From: Planotetraspora silvatica
Lineage (GTDB): Bacteria > Actinomycetota > Actinomycetes > Streptosporangiales > Streptosporangiaceae
DNA length: 64,000 bases
Reading direction: 5' to 3'
Assembly (NCBI RefSeq): GCF_016863315.1
Contig: NZ_BOOQ01000005.1
Span: 1 to 64,000 of the forward strand
A model generated the notes under the pieces. It worked only from the letters and a program-made list of their open reading frames with translations. It searched no databases and was not told the DNA's origin. Shown piece after piece: positions 42,668 to 51,235 of the stretch. How positions within the stretch are numbered: position 1 is the first letter of the stretch; every line of letters begins with the position of its first letter. The position numbers and the translations under genes are program-made.

Positions 42668-43546
42668 GTGCTCAGTTTCATCGTCGGCACCGGACGTTGC
42701 GGCTCGACCCTCGTCCACGAGGTGGTGGCCCGGCATCCGGACGTGGGGTTCGTCTCCAACGTCGACGACCGGTACGCGCGCTGCCCGCGCTGGATCCGCC
42801 GTCGCAGCGGCGCCGTCTACCGCAGGGTGCCGCCGCGGCTGACCACCAAGGGACGCCTGCGCTACGCGCCGTCCGAGGCGTACACCGCCCTCGCGCGCGA
42901 GGTCTCACCCCTGCTCGTGGACCCGTTCCGCGATCTGCTCGCCGGCGATGTGACACCCTGGCTCGCCGAGCGCACCAGGGCCTTCTTCGAGGGACGGGCC
43001 GCCGACGAGGGAGCCCCCGCCTACGTTCACAAGCTCACCGGCTGGCCGCGCACGGGTTTCCTCAGCGAGGTCTTCCCTGAGGCCCGCTACGTCCACATCG
43101 TGCGTGACGGGCGCGCGGTGGCGAACTCATGGCTGCAGATGCCCTGGTGGCGCGGACACCTCGGCCCGGCGGGCTGGCACTTCGGGCCGCTGCCCGAGCC
43201 GTACGAGAAGGAGTGGCACGCCGCCGGGCGCTCCCAGGCCCACCTCGCGGGGATCGCCTGGAAACACCTGATCGACGCCTACGCCGCGGCCCGTGAGGCG
43301 CTGCCGGACGACGCGTGGCTGGAGATCCGCTACGAGGACATCGTCGCGAGCCCGCGCAAACACTTCGAGGTGATCCTCGAGTTCCTCGGTCTCGCCTGGA
43401 CACCGGGTTTCGAGCGCGGCTTCGCCAGATACTCCTTCTCCGCCGGCAGAGCCGATGCCTTCCGCCGTGACCTCGCTCCCGACCAGGTCGCCCTCCTCGA
43501 CCACAGCCTCGCCGCGCACCTCCGCCGGCTCGGCTACCGGGGCTGA
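42668..43546 (+). CDS. Sulfotransferase (PAPS-dependent)
   Basis: 292 residues, GTG start behind AAGGAGA. The 5'-phosphosulfate loop is FIVGTGRCGSTLVH and the 3'-phosphate motif is YVHIVRDGRAVANSW. ARYEDI-type IRYEDIVASP follows. It transfers sulfate from PAPS; in this setting the acceptor may be the surface polysaccharide (inference). No PAPS-synthesis gene is in the window. Confidence 0.85.
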   Translation: MLSFIVGTGRCGSTLVHEVVARHPDVGFVSNVDDRYARCPRWIRRRSGAVYRRVPPRLTTKGRLRYAPSEAYTALAREVSPLLVDPFRDLLAGDVTPWLAERTRAFFEGRAADEGAPAYVHKLTGWPRTGFLSEVFPEARYVHIVRDGRAVANSWLQMPWWRGHLGPAGWHFGPLPEPYEKEWHAAGRSQAHLAGIAWKHLIDAYAAAREALPDDAWLEIRYEDIVASPRKHFEVILEFLGLAWTPGFERGFARYSFSAGRADAFRRDLAPDQVALLDHSLAAHLRRLGYRG

Positions 43547-43562
43547 GCCGTACGGCAGGCCG

Positions 43563-44618
43563 TCAGCGAAGCTGGCGCTGCTGGTCGCTGCCGTTGCGGT
43601 CGCCGCGCTCGATCACCCGCACCTCCTGCGGGCTCACCGGGATCGGTGCGGTGCCGGAGGGCGTCAGCAGCGCGGCGGAGACCCGCGGGGGACCCAGGTG
43701 GCTGACCGGCCGGCGCTGCCGGACGAGCTCCCTGAGCAACAGGATGACGACGGCGAGCAGGGCGCCGACCCCGCCGGCCATCGCGACGACCCGGACGACG
43801 AGCGAGGTCTTGCCCTGGGCCACCCCTTCGGGGGTGACCGGTGTGATGGACGCCTCGGACTGCGTCAGGCGCGCCTGCGCGTCGTGCAGACCCTGCTGGA
43901 CCTGAACCAGGTAGCGGTTGGCCTGATCGGCCTCGTTCTGGACGGACATGAACGGCACGAGGTCCGGGGTGAGCCGCGAAAGCTGTTTCTGCCGGTCGTC
44001 GATGGCCTTCAGGATGTCGTTGCGATCACGGTCTCCCGTGGGAGCGGCGAGTTCGGACTGCAACCGCGTGATCTCGGCGTAGAGCACCGTGTAGCGATCA
44101 GGCGCCAGGCCGCTCTTGGCGACGGCCTTGGCCAGGGCCTTCGCGGAGTCGTCGGAGGCCTTCTTCGCCCCCTTCACCTCCGACTCGGCCTGCGCGACGT
44201 AGGGCCGCATCAGATCGTCCACGGCCGCGAGCGCCGTCGCCCGCGTGATCACCGCAGCCTGCCGGGCGTCCTCCCCGACGTAGATCACCTGCACCACGGT
44301 CCCGCGCTCGTTGTCGGTGTTGGGGCGCTCGGTGGACAGGCCGCTCATCAGCGTGCCGGGATCGACGTCCGCCTTCTTGGCCACGGTCGCGATGACCGCG
44401 GACGAGGTGACGAGCGTCCGGAAGGTGGCGACGCTCTGCTCCGTCATGGCGGCGCCCGTCGTGTCCGTGGGCGAGGCCACCTGCAACTCCACGACGTGCC
44501 GGTAGGTGGGCGGTTGGGCGATAGCCCAGGCCGCGCCTCCGATCGCGGCGATCAGCGGGATGGCGGCGAGCGGAAGGATGATCCCGCGATGCCATCGCCC
44601 GTATTCGACGAGTTCCAT
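43563..44618 (-). CDS. Wzz-like chain-length/co-polymerase membrane protein
   Basis: 351 residues with two membrane helices flanking a large extracytoplasmic alpha-helical part: IILPLAAIPLIAAIGGAAWA near the N-terminus, then a coiled-coil-prone middle (residues 130-260), and VVRVVAMAGGVGALLAVVIL near the C-terminus. PPTYRHVVELQV matches the Wzz entry strand. The cytoplasmic tail has no BY-kinase domain. GAGGAGA precedes the ATG. Its first 67 bases overlap the end of the flippase gene in another frame. Confidence 0.82.
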   Translation of the reverse strand: MELVEYGRWHRGIILPLAAIPLIAAIGGAAWAIAQPPTYRHVVELQVASPTDTTGAAMTEQSVATFRTLVTSSAVIATVAKKADVDPGTLMSGLSTERPNTDNERGTVVQVIYVGEDARQAAVITRATALAAVDDLMRPYVAQAESEVKGAKKASDDSAKALAKAVAKSGLAPDRYTVLYAEITRLQSELAAPTGDRDRNDILKAIDDRQKQLSRLTPDLVPFMSVQNEADQANRYLVQVQQGLHDAQARLTQSEASITPVTPEGVAQGKTSLVVRVVAMAGGVGALLAVVILLLRELVRQRRPVSHLGPPRVSAALLTPSGTAPIPVSPQEVRVIERGDRNGSDQQRQLR

Positions 44619-45883
44619 CGTGTCTCCTCGGGAGATTGATCGGTTGGGGGCCGGAGCGCGCTGCGGAACTGCCAGATCCAGAGCGCCGCACCGGCGAGAT
44701 TGGCCAGGCCCAGGCCCGCCACCGCGCCGACCGCCCCGTAGAGCTGACCTCCGGCCACGCCGCAGCCGATGGTGAGCGGGACGAGCAGCAGGCGCACCGC
44801 CGGGCTGCGGCGGTTGTCACCGAGGGCGCGCAGCCCCACGACCGCGCCCGTCATGGCGGCGACGCCCGTATAGATCAGGGCCGTCGGCAGCAGCACGGCC
44901 CTGGCCTGGTCCCAGGACCCGCCGAGCAGCGCCCTCCCGAGACCGTCGGGAAGGATCAGGGTCAGTACGGCGTAGCAGGCCGCCATCACGGTCAGGGCCG
45001 CCGACTGGGCGGTGACCGTGGCCCTGAGCGTGGCGGCCGAGCGCTTCAGGGCGCCCACCGCCTGGGGGATGGCGACCAGGTTGCCCGCCTGGAGGACGAC
45101 GTTGAGCGGGCCGTACACGACCTCGGCGGCGCGGATCGCCCCCAGGGCGGGCAGGCCGTTCACCCCGCCGATGGCGAGCAGGGCCAGGTTGCGGCCCCCG
45201 ATCCTCGCGAGGAACTCGACCAGGTAGGCCGGCAGCAGGTCGCGGTGACTCACGATCCAGCCCCGCGCCTTGAGGGGAGCGGGCAGCAGCCTGGCCTGCG
45301 CCGATCCCACGAGGGCCGCGACAGCGGCCGAGGCGGCCCAAGCCGTGACCAGCCCGGACAGTGTGGGGCGGCCGGAGGCGACGACCCAGCCGACCCCGGC
45401 GACCTGTCCTACCGCCCAGACGAGGTCGTTGACTATCGCCTGCCCGGGGCGGTCCGCGGCGATGAAGGCGAATCGCCAGGCGTCCTTGAGCAGCAGCCCG
45501 GGAAGGAAGATCGCCAGCGGGACGACCGCTTCGGCGACGGGTCCTCCGTACAGCGGCCGGGCGGCCAGCAGGAGGACTCCTCCGCCCACCCCGATCAGCA
45601 GGGCGAGCCCCGTCGACTGGCGGGTGCCGCGCCGGTGCTCTCCCTCGCTCACGTGGCTGAACCGCACCAGCAGCGGCTCGGACACCACCGTCCGGGAGAA
45701 GCTCAGGATGATCATGTAGAGGGTGTTGGCGATCGCGAACGCGCCCAGCGCGACGATGTCGACCTCGCGGGCGACCACGACGGTGAGAGCGATGCTGGTC
45801 GCGCTGGCGAGAGCCTGGTCGGCCAGCCCCCACGCGGTCTTCGGCGTGAAGGCGAGCCTGCTGCGGCGAATCGTGGTCTCCAC
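44552..45883 (-). CDS. Wzx-like polysaccharide flippase (MATE/MVF superfamily)
   Basis: 443 residues with about 12 membrane segments, starting FTPKTAWGLADQALASATSI, a typical polysaccharide flippase N-terminus. It should carry lipid-linked repeat units across the membrane for the Wzy polymerase. The last 22 residues are hydrophilic and lie over the start of the Wzz-like gene. The ribosome binding site is not obvious; the sortase-fold gene ends three bases upstream, so coupling is likely. Confidence 0.82.
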   Translation of the reverse strand: METTIRRSRLAFTPKTAWGLADQALASATSIALTVVVAREVDIVALGAFAIANTLYMIILSFSRTVVSEPLLVRFSHVSEGEHRRGTRQSTGLALLIGVGGGVLLLAARPLYGGPVAEAVVPLAIFLPGLLLKDAWRFAFIAADRPGQAIVNDLVWAVGQVAGVGWVVASGRPTLSGLVTAWAASAAVAALVGSAQARLLPAPLKARGWIVSHRDLLPAYLVEFLARIGGRNLALLAIGGVNGLPALGAIRAAEVVYGPLNVVLQAGNLVAIPQAVGALKRSAATLRATVTAQSAALTVMAACYAVLTLILPDGLGRALLGGSWDQARAVLLPTALIYTGVAAMTGAVVGLRALGDNRRSPAVRLLLVPLTIGCGVAGGQLYGAVGAVAGLGLANLAGAALWIWQFRSALRPPTDQSPEETRWNSSNTGDGIAGSSFRSPPSR

Positions 45884-45886
45884 GGG

Positions 45887-47509
45887 CTAGTACGTCGAGG
45901 GGATGAGGCGCGCGAGTGCTTCGAACCAGACCAGTGCCAGTGCCAGCAGCGCCGGAGTCGTGATCAGGTAGGTCGAGACCCGCCGCCATCTGCGGTAGAG
46001 CAGGAACGTTCCGGTCAGCAGGACGAAGAAGAGCCCGCCCCAGCCGAGTACGGGCCACCAGGCGGAGGGATCGCGTCCCAGGCCGAGCTCGTCCACCTTG
46101 AGCCCGTGGTCGTCGAGGGTCTTCAGGGACGCGGGTTGTCCGTCGAGCCGGGCGATCACGGCGAGCCGGCCGCCGGTGCTCGTGTCCGAGGTGGTCAGGA
46201 GCGTGAGCCGGTTGACGATCGTCGCCTGGGAGACGAAGTCCTGCTCGCCGGTCTTGGCGCGCAGCGTCCTTTCGACCGTGTAGGAGAAGCGGCCCTCCTG
46301 CGTGGTGGCGATCACCTTGTCGCCGGGCTTGAGTGCCGCGATGCGGGCCAGCGGTGCGCCGTACAGGTTCCGGTGACCGGCGAGGATGGCGTTGCCGATC
46401 TGACCCGGCATGGGCGACGGCCGGTAGTGTCCGACGGCCTCCCGCAGTTCGCTCGTCCCGGTCCCCTGCACCACGGCCTCGCGCACGCCGATCCTGGGTA
46501 TCTCCAGCAGTGCCACGGGCTCACCGCGCGGGGGGAGCGCCGCGAGATCCCGGTCACCCTCGACGGGGGCGGCGGCGATCGCGGCGGCGACCTTGAAGTT
46601 CTCGTTGAGCCGGTCGACCATGATCCGCTGGTTGCGGTCGTATGCGAGGTGGCCGAACCAGGACGCGTACAGGGAGAAGGCGACGAGCAGCGCTCCCATC
46701 ACGGTCAGGGCGTTGACGGCGAATCTCCCGAGCACGCGCAGTTCGGAGGGAAGGCCGGCGACGACCTCTCGCAGCGTCCTCCGCCTGGGCGGATAGCCGG
46801 GATACCCCACGCCGACCGGCAGGCCGGTCGCCGGCATGAGGTACATCGGGTGCGGCACGGGGCCCGGATAGCCGGGCGGCGGGGGATAGCCGGGAGGCAG
46901 GGCGAAGCCCGGTGGAAGTTGATGGCCCGGCGGCACCGGATAGCCGGGCGGCACCGGATTGCCCGCCGGGACGGGCCGGCCCGGCGGTACGGCATGGGCC
47001 GGCGGCGCCGGATGCCCGGGGACGGCGCCGGGGGGCATGGCGCCGGGTGGCACGGCGTAAGGGGGCATGGCATAAGGGGGCATGGCGCCGGGTGGCACGG
47101 CGTAAGGGGGCATGGCGTAAGGGGGCATGGCACCGGGCGGCGGGGCGCCCACCGGAGCCCACTGGGCCGGCCCGATCTGCACCCATCCCGCGATGGGCGG
47201 GGCCGGCACCGGAGGCGGAACCGCTCCGAGCCGGAGAAGGGCGTCGTCGTAGCGAGAGCGCAGGGCGGCGGCGGCGGCGCGGGTCGTCGTCTCGCCTCCG
47301 GCGACGGTGAGCTCGACCTGGCCGAGCAGCACCGACGCCGATCCGGCCAGGACGAGCGCGCTGGCGTGCTCGGGCCCGCCCCTGGCGCCGGCGACCCGGG
47401 CGACCGACTCCTCCAGTCGCTTGACGGCCTGCTGCGCCAACTCCAGGGCGGCGGAGACCGTCACCTGCCCGGAGTCTCCTGCCGCGGCCGCGATGTCCGA
47501 AGGAGTCAT
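45887..47509 (-). CDS. Sortase-fold membrane protein lacking the catalytic cysteine
   Basis: 540 residues. The N-terminal 90 residues are helical and Ala-rich. About 130 residues of Pro/Gly/Ala/Met repeats (PPGAMPPYAMPPYAVPPGA type) follow, then a membrane helix (FAVNALTVMGALLVAFSLYA) and a sortase barrel: LLEIPRIGVREAVVQGTGTS, GQIGNAILAGHRNLYG with H379, and TLLTTSD. In active sortases that last motif is TLxTC; here T440 stands at the Cys position, while a candidate Arg (GGRLAVIAR) remains. Two more hydrophobic segments end the protein. ATGA overlap couples it to the tethered PstS-like gene. Confidence 0.8.
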   Translation of the reverse strand: MTPSDIAAAAGDSGQVTVSAALELAQQAVKRLEESVARVAGARGGPEHASALVLAGSASVLLGQVELTVAGGETTTRAAAAALRSRYDDALLRLGAVPPPVPAPPIAGWVQIGPAQWAPVGAPPPGAMPPYAMPPYAVPPGAMPPYAMPPYAVPPGAMPPGAVPGHPAPPAHAVPPGRPVPAGNPVPPGYPVPPGHQLPPGFALPPGYPPPPGYPGPVPHPMYLMPATGLPVGVGYPGYPPRRRTLREVVAGLPSELRVLGRFAVNALTVMGALLVAFSLYASWFGHLAYDRNQRIMVDRLNENFKVAAAIAAAPVEGDRDLAALPPRGEPVALLEIPRIGVREAVVQGTGTSELREAVGHYRPSPMPGQIGNAILAGHRNLYGAPLARIAALKPGDKVIATTQEGRFSYTVERTLRAKTGEQDFVSQATIVNRLTLLTTSDTSTGGRLAVIARLDGQPASLKTLDDHGLKVDELGLGRDPSAWWPVLGWGGLFFVLLTGTFLLYRRWRRVSTYLITTPALLALALVWFEALARLIPSTY

Positions 47510-49887
47510 GCGTCGGCGTCCGGCCCGGTCTTACCGGGAGCGGTGGGAGCGGGTCCCGCCGTCGCCGGGGACCGACGGGAGCGCAGGCGCCAGAAGAGGT
47601 AACCACGCCACGATCCGCCCAGCGAGAGGGCGATCGCTCCGATGATGAGGAGGAGGGTGGTCCCCACCACCCACGCCGGAGCGGGGATCGTGCCGCCGCG
47701 CACCGTCCCCTCGTTCGCGAGGGGTGTCGGATTCGACACCGGAGCCGGCGCGGTCGGCGTCGGCGTCGCCTGCGGAGTGGGGGTGGGCGACTGACTCGGG
47801 CTGGCGGAAGGAGTCGAGTTGTTGCCCGTTCCGGAGCCGCCGCCGTTGCCGGGCTCGTGCGTTCTCGTGATCGTGACGACGGGTTTCGGCGTGTGCCTCG
47901 TGCCGCCACCGCCACCGCCACCGCCGCCACCGCCGCCACCGCCGCCACCGCCGCTCGCGGGGGGGTCCGACGGCTCGGGGCTCGGTGTGACGAGCAGCAT
48001 GTCGGCGACCTGGATCGCCTGATCGTGGAGGGCCTTGGGAAGCGGCGCGCCGCCGAGTTCGACGATGCGGGCCTGCGCCGCGTCGCTCACGGCGTACTTG
48101 ATGAAGAGCGACAGGGCCTGGCGCTTCGCCAGGGGGAGGGGGTTCTTGCCCTTCGAGTCCGCCTTCGGCACCGCGAGGTAGTGGACCATCGGCAGGGGAT
48201 AGGCGGCGGGCTTGGTCGTGTCGTTGAACACGGCCTTGTAGGTGCCGTCCGCGTTCTTCTTCATCGTCTGGAAAGCGGCGAGGATCGAGTCCTTGGTGGG
48301 CGCGACGTACTGGCCTGCCGCGTTCTTCAGCGCGGAGACCCCGAGGGGGAAGTCCCGCTCGGCGAGGGCGTTGACCTCGGTGATGTCGACATATCCCAGG
48401 CCCGCCTTGGAGTCACGCAGCCCCATCGTGCTCGGGTCGGGGTTGCCGTCGTTCCCGAGCTTGGTGAGATCGCCGAACTGGGTCGCGATCTGACGCGCGG
48501 TCTCGGCGCCGGTCTGGGTGCCTCGGGTCCCGGCCTGGGTCGCCAGCAGTTCGAGCCCGCCGGGCTCGCTGTTGGCGAACTCGCGCTCGAACAGGCCCTG
48601 CGGGAGCGTCGCTCCGAACCATGCCGACAGAATCTGGTTCTGGGCCGACTGACCGAGGCGGAAGATCGGCACCACCGCCCGCGGAGGCAGCTCGCAGCCG
48701 TGGTTGTCGACGGCGAACAGGCTCTTGGCGCCGAGCGCGCCCCAGTTCTGGGTGTAGTCGTTGAGGTAGCTGAGGGGGCCGGTGCTCGGCGCCGACGACT
48801 GGCCCAGCATCCAGGCGAGGGTGAGGGGGCTCATCCGTGACTGGCGGATCGAGCGGCCCGCGACCTCGACCTCGTTGGCGATGGCGAGACCGGTGAGCGA
48901 GATGGGCGCGTAGGCCACGTCGCCGCCCACGGCGGTCTTGTCATACGGGACGCCGGTGACGGAGAAGTCCGCACCCCGGGTGAACTTCGACTGGAACCCC
49001 GACTTGAGGGTGCCCGCACCCTGCACCGAGGTCGTCCTGGAGAAGCTCACGTCGGCGGCCCGTGCCTGGCTGCGCACGCCGGTCAGCCAGGACTCGAACG
49101 CGGTGGCGACGTTGGAGGACCCGGCGCCGTGGATGGGGTCGCCCACCTGGGTTCCCGTGACGGGTTCCAGCACGGGTGGCGGCTTCTCCGTCGGGAACGG
49201 CGGCGACGTGAGCGCGGGTACTTCCTGCGTGATCGGTTGTCCGTCGGGGCCGGGGCTGAAGGTCAGGTCCTGGCTCGCGGCCGCGCGCGCGGGCTCGGCC
49301 ACCCCCGCCGGCGGCGTGGCCTGCGGCTTCAGCGCCTGCGGCCACGTGGTCTGGTAGTCGAGCGGCTGCTGCCATTCGCACTCACTGGCGATGACGACGC
49401 AGGCTCCTCCAGCGGTGCAGGTGAAAGGCAGGTTCGCGGTCGTGGAGCCGGAGTTGTAATAGACGGTGGAGCGCGCCATGGTGCCCTGCCTCACCGTGAA
49501 GGTGGCCGTCCCCGTGCCGTCGGAATTCGTGGTGCCCGCCTGCCGGGTCTGGGGGGCGCACCAGTCGAAGGGGTGCCAATCCGTGTAGCCGAATGCCGCC
49601 CCGTTGTATTGGTACCAGGCCCTGCCGGGATTGACGCATTCAGTGAGGACGACAGATGAGTTCGGTGTAAAGCCTTTCCAGCGGACGGTGACCGACTGGT
49701 CCGCACCCAATTTCTGATTGACGTCCCCGTCGATTCTCGTACCGTCCGGTGCGGACCACACCTCCACCGCCGGCGTGTCCTCCGCCGCGCCCACCGCGGG
49801 CTGCCGGGGCACCGGGCCGACGGCCAGCGCGGCTGACGCAGCGGCCACCGCGATCGCCAGCAGGCCCAAACGCTTACCTCGCCACAC
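47506..49887 (-). CDS. Membrane-tethered PstS-like binding protein with N-terminal Ig/neocarzinostatin-like domain
   Basis: 793 residues from GTG 49887 behind GGGGAG; a longer frame to 50025 lacks such a site. Signal peptide LLAIAVAAASAALAVG. Residues about 40-155 look like a neocarzinostatin-type beta-sandwich (VTVRWKGFTPNSSVVLTEC). A PstS-like fold follows: HGAGSSNVATAFESW, VAYAPISLTGLAIANEV, GTQTGAETARQIA. A run of 18 glycines and a Ser/Thr/Pro linker then reach a C-terminal helix (VVGTTLLLIIGAIALSL) and basic tail. No LPXTG-type motif or lipobox. The neocarzinostatin-like call is tentative. Confidence 0.75.
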   Translation of the reverse strand: MWRGKRLGLLAIAVAAASAALAVGPVPRQPAVGAAEDTPAVEVWSAPDGTRIDGDVNQKLGADQSVTVRWKGFTPNSSVVLTECVNPGRAWYQYNGAAFGYTDWHPFDWCAPQTRQAGTTNSDGTGTATFTVRQGTMARSTVYYNSGSTTANLPFTCTAGGACVVIASECEWQQPLDYQTTWPQALKPQATPPAGVAEPARAAASQDLTFSPGPDGQPITQEVPALTSPPFPTEKPPPVLEPVTGTQVGDPIHGAGSSNVATAFESWLTGVRSQARAADVSFSRTTSVQGAGTLKSGFQSKFTRGADFSVTGVPYDKTAVGGDVAYAPISLTGLAIANEVEVAGRSIRQSRMSPLTLAWMLGQSSAPSTGPLSYLNDYTQNWGALGAKSLFAVDNHGCELPPRAVVPIFRLGQSAQNQILSAWFGATLPQGLFEREFANSEPGGLELLATQAGTRGTQTGAETARQIATQFGDLTKLGNDGNPDPSTMGLRDSKAGLGYVDITEVNALAERDFPLGVSALKNAAGQYVAPTKDSILAAFQTMKKNADGTYKAVFNDTTKPAAYPLPMVHYLAVPKADSKGKNPLPLAKRQALSLFIKYAVSDAAQARIVELGGAPLPKALHDQAIQVADMLLVTPSPEPSDPPASGGGGGGGGGGGGGGGGGTRHTPKPVVTITRTHEPGNGGGSGTGNNSTPSASPSQSPTPTPQATPTPTAPAPVSNPTPLANEGTVRGGTIPAPAWVVGTTLLLIIGAIALSLGGSWRGYLFWRLRSRRSPATAGPAPTAPGKTGPDADA

Positions 49888-50230
49888 GTCCGCACTCCCC
49901 AAATTTCCTGAACCAGGACCCGGCGTACTCGCGCGCGTAGCCCGAATACAGGGAAGCGCCACGAACTCCCTCCGTACAAGGGCCGCCGGTATTCGTCGAG
50001 GCGCCGTCCTGCTGCGTTCATCCACGCTTCGCGCACTGGAAATGAGGTGAAATTGGACCCGAATGCCGAAGCGAAGCTGTCGGGCATCTGTCCGCGGCCG
50101 TTAACGCGCCATTCGCGTATCGGCCATTGGCCTCGCCCGACACTTACCGCGGACCTCGGAAAAGCTCGGGACCGACCGACGCCGTGGGAACCCGCTGACG
50201 AAACTCCACCCGATGACGAGGGGAACGAAC
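49888..50230. promoter_or_regulatory. Divergent control region between tethered receptor and pst genes
   Basis: 343 bases, no gene seen. I looked for tandem GTTCACC-type PHO boxes and found none convincing. GGCCATTGGCC (near 50123) is a small palindrome. Confidence 0.4.
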
Positions 50231-51235
50231 GTGCGGACAACTGGCCCCGAGGGGTCGGTCACGAGTGATGTGCCCGAGGCCGGGCCGCGCGCCGAGGAGC
50301 CACGAAAGCTCGAAGCCCGCCTCACCGACGCCGACCGCTTCTACCGCGCTTTCGTGGCGGCGGGTGCCGGGACGACGCTGGTGCTGATCACTCTGATCGG
50401 CCTGTTCCTTCTGACCGGGGCGTGGCCGGCGCTCAAGACGTCGGGATTCTCGTTCCTCACCACGCTGACCTGGGCCCCCGACGGCGAACCGCCGAAGTTC
50501 GGCGTCGCCGCGATGATGTTCGGCACGTTCGTCAGCGCGGCCGTGGCCATGCTGATCACCGTGCCGATCGCGGTGTGCACGGCGCTGTTCATCAACGAGT
50601 ACGCCCCGAGGGCCGTTCGCAGGAGCCTCACGTCCCTCGTCGACCTGATGGCGGCCATCCCCAGCCTGATCTTCGCGATCTGGGGCCTGTTCTTCCTCGT
50701 GCCGCTGCTCGCACCCATCGAGGACTGGGCGGTGGCCCAGTTCCACGGCTGGTTGCCGTTGGCGGAGGCCTCGGCCACGGGCGGGTCCCTGTTCAACGCC
50801 GGCCTGATCATCGCGTGCATGGCCATCCCGATCACCACGTCGATCATCCGAGAGGTGCTCGCCCAGGCCCCGCGGCACGAGTGCGAGGGGGCGCTGGCCC
50901 TCGGCGGCACCCGCTGGGGAATGATCTCCTCGGTCATCCTCCCCTTCGGCCGCAGCGGCATCGTCGGCGGGTCGATGCTGGGGCTCGGCCGTGCGCTCGG
51001 AGAGACGCTCGCGGCGACGCTCATCCTGTCCATCGCCTTCGAGATCAAGCCCCGCATCCTCGAGAACGGCGGCATCACGGTGGCCAGCGGCATCGCCATC
51101 GAGTTCCGGGACGCCCAGGAGCTGGGGCTCAGCGCTCTCATGGCCGCCGGCCTCGCCCTCTTCCTCGTCACCTTCGCCATCAACCTCCTGGCGGCCCTCG
51201 TGGTCAACAGGTCACCGGCCGGAGCGCGCGCATGA
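50231..51235 (+). CDS. pstC: Phosphate-type ABC transporter permease PstC
   Basis: 334 residues with six main membrane segments. The permease loop reads EVLAQAPRHECEGALALGGTRW, the PstC form of the EAA motif, followed by GRALGETLAATLIL. GTG 50231 has GAGGGGA upstream; ATG 50213 is an alternative. First gene of pstC-pstA-pstB-pstS. No phoU or PhoP/PhoR genes are near. Confidence 0.9.
   Translation: MRTTGPEGSVTSDVPEAGPRAEEPRKLEARLTDADRFYRAFVAAGAGTTLVLITLIGLFLLTGAWPALKTSGFSFLTTLTWAPDGEPPKFGVAAMMFGTFVSAAVAMLITVPIAVCTALFINEYAPRAVRRSLTSLVDLMAAIPSLIFAIWGLFFLVPLLAPIEDWAVAQFHGWLPLAEASATGGSLFNAGLIIACMAIPITTSIIREVLAQAPRHECEGALALGGTRWGMISSVILPFGRSGIVGGSMLGLGRALGETLAATLILSIAFEIKPRILENGGITVASGIAIEFRDAQELGLSALMAAGLALFLVTFAINLLAALVVNRSPAGARA

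Noticed and set aside
47885-47960. Poly-Pro and poly-Ala/Thr frames opposite the polyglycine coding stretch
   Set aside because: They are antisense readings of the simple GGC/GGT repeat inside the tethered receptor gene.
49888-50230. PHO boxes at the pst promoter
   Set aside because: No tandem GTTCACC-like repeats at 11-base spacing were recognised.
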